Source of the DNA: Cheiracanthium punctorium
Taxonomy: Eukaryota > Arthropoda > Arachnida > Araneae > Cheiracanthiidae
Direction: 5' to 3'
DNA length: 64,000 bases
Assembly (NCBI GenBank): GCA_038373885.1
Contig: JAWZYV010012351.1
Coordinates: 62,001 to 126,000 of the forward strand
Shown: positions 62,762-64,000 of the stretch, piece by piece
Layout: the number at the start of each line of letters is the position of its first letter
Numbering within the stretch: position 1 is the stretch's first letter
Notes under the pieces: generated by a model
The model's database searches: none
What the model was told of the DNA's origin: nothing
What the model saw: the letters and a program-made list of their open reading frames with translations, nothing else
Translations under genes and position numbers: made by a program

Positions 62762-63863
62762 TACTAAAAAAGCACCATCAGATGACGCTCTACAATCCTA
62801 AATTGCTAATATGCAATTCTCTAACTGCCCAGAGGTGTAAAACCGTGTAAAACATCTGTTTCACAACCTCTTTGTTTTTTTTTTTACGCTCGAGAATGCT
62901 TGTTTGTCTGTTTTATTTGCACTAAAACGTTGTGAAATTTAAAATGTCGCCAGATGGCGCTCTCCTCCGTGATCTCAGTAAGGTTTCCTGCAAATTTTGG
63001 GGCGTTCTAGTCAGTATTTTTTCTCAATACACGTCTCTGAATAGGGAAACTTTAATAATGAAAATCATATAATACCCTATATCATCAAAATAATACCCTA
63101 TATTTTGATGGCTCCTGTTTCCAAGAACATTCTTTCACAAAACTCAATTACTACACAAATTAATTTTAACGTGGAGCAATTTTCGTACTCGTCTGAGCGC
63201 TGACGTTAACAAAGTTCGATTGTACAGGGTTTTTTACAAAAATGCTAGGTCTAGGGCCGATTTTTTTTTTTTTTATCAAACTCTGATGGTCAAAATAATT
63301 TTTGTACACCGAATAACCAATCAGTGAAAAGCGTTCACTTTAAAATTAGATTGGAGGGTGTTGAACCATCTTGTGAGGGAAAGAAAATCACAAACTGTGC
63401 AGAAAATTCGGAGCAGAAAACCGTTCGAATTTGTTCGTCGGAGAACATCTTTTTGACTTTAATTACACGCCATTTTCTCACACGTCTGCCGTTTGGCTTC
63501 TGGGTCACAGGTACGCAGGCGTTTCTGTGTCAGAAGGTACTTTTGCTTCTGCCTTCCACAGAAAAATTCACCCGCTTTACGTTGCGTCTTGTCGTTAGCC
63601 TGGCAGGGGCGGATGCAAAGGGATCGGGGAGGGGGGAATCACCCTTTACCCCCACCCCACTTGTCGAGCACACTTGATCATGAATCTGATTTTGATTACT
63701 AATTAGGAAATTCTTTATTCGTGCTTCATTAGATTTTCAAATATCAGATATTAAAAATCGCAGGAAGAAAATAATTTGTTTTGAAAAGAATAAACTCACT
63801 GAGGTCAACAATGAGAGATTGTTTTCCCTTCGCTTTATCCCGGTGATTGCGCAGGCTCAGAAC
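62762..63863. other. Unassigned stretch
   Basis: TACAGGGTTTTTTAC at 63223 resembles a mariner end and CAGGGGCGGATGCAAAGG at 63604 a hAT end, both without partner. The 117-codon frame at 63324-63677 has no recognisable motif. Confidence 0.35.
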
Positions 63864-64000
63864 CAGGCGCGTAGCCAGGAAAAATTTTCGGGGGGGGGAT
63901 ATGCGGCTGGAAAAATTTGCGGGGGGGGCATATGAACTTATATGTGTATAAATAGACGGAATTTCATCACTAATCAAAAAATTTCGGAGGGGATATATCC
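63864..64000 (+). mobile_element. MITE, CAGGCGCGTAGCCAGG family (runs off the window)
   Basis: Left end CAGGCGCGTAGCCAGGAAAA, G-tracts at 63890 and 63920, then the shared block 'gaacttatatgtgtataaat', 'gacggaatttcatcactaat' and 'ggggatatatcc', seen on the other strand at 32757-32889. Confidence 0.85.

Noticed and set aside
63324..63677. 117-aa ORF
   Set aside because: No motif, no start context and a repeat end at its 3' side.

Overview
This is a eukaryotic, AT-rich, repeat-dominated intergenic window. I read it as arthropod and most probably chelicerate (spider-like). The reasons are the mix of tRNA-derived SINEs, Tc1 and DUF4817-type mariner transposases, hAT/ZBED-like and pogo/PHD transposases, many hAT MITEs with G-tracts, and very low cellular gene density. 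The species call is inference, not proof.

Only two stretches look like host-type genes. Both are on the minus strand and GC-richer than their surroundings. The first is a single coding exon (4893-5138) that begins a type II membrane glycosyltransferase of the beta-1,3-galactosyltransferase (GT31) type; its downstream exons are not in the window. The second is an intact 198-codon ORF (33225-33821) of a conserved-looking but unassigned protein. Two further open segments (25990-26230, 59105-59400) are uncertain. I saw no tRNA gene, rRNA, CRISPR array, retrovirus-like gene or reverse transcriptase.

Layout: 1-500 hAT fragment and repeat; 3.3-4.8 kb broken Tc1 element; 4.9-5.1 kb GT31 exon; 5.5-5.8 kb piggyBac-like foldback; 6.3-6.7 kb tandem array; 6.8-11.9 kb a deep nest (long-TIR mariner-like element holding a MITE and a 4.2 kb DNA transposon, which holds a pogo element and another MITE); 12.5-15.5 kb degenerate tandem repeats; 15.6-16.0 kb hAT MITE; 16.7-20.3 kb mariner interrupted by a ZBED-like hAT and by a 156-bp minisatellite element; 20.5-26.6 kb SINEs and MITEs; 26.7-30.9 kb hAT holding a SINE, a Helitron-like element and a mariner; 33.2-33.8 kb conserved ORF; 34.6-35.7 kb repeats; 36.5-40.5 kb hAT inside hAT, with minisatellite, SINE and MITEs; 41.2-44.2 kb MITEs and SINEs; 44.4-46.1 kb foldback repeat and pogo-like element; 46.2-50.8 kb a second Helitron-like copy split by a 3.2 kb TIR element; 50.8-51.8 and 55.0-56.0 kb twin 1 kb hAT copies; 53.6-55.0 kb opposed Tc1 fragments split by a MITE; 57.0-59.1 kb three piggyBac-like foldbacks in a row; 59.6-62.8 kb SINE, MITE and a 2.2 kb hAT; window ends in a MITE.

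The strongest evidence is structural. At least a dozen elements have terminal inverted repeats and exact or near-exact 8-bp target duplications, so insertion order can be read directly. No gene network can be inferred, and I did not find a convincing new functional system. The most notable items are the GT31 exon, the intact ORF at 33.2 kb, the pogo derivative with a PHD finger and a repeated AAAACGGG motif, the palindromic piggyBac-like foldback family, and the TIR element of unclear superfamily at 47.5 kb.
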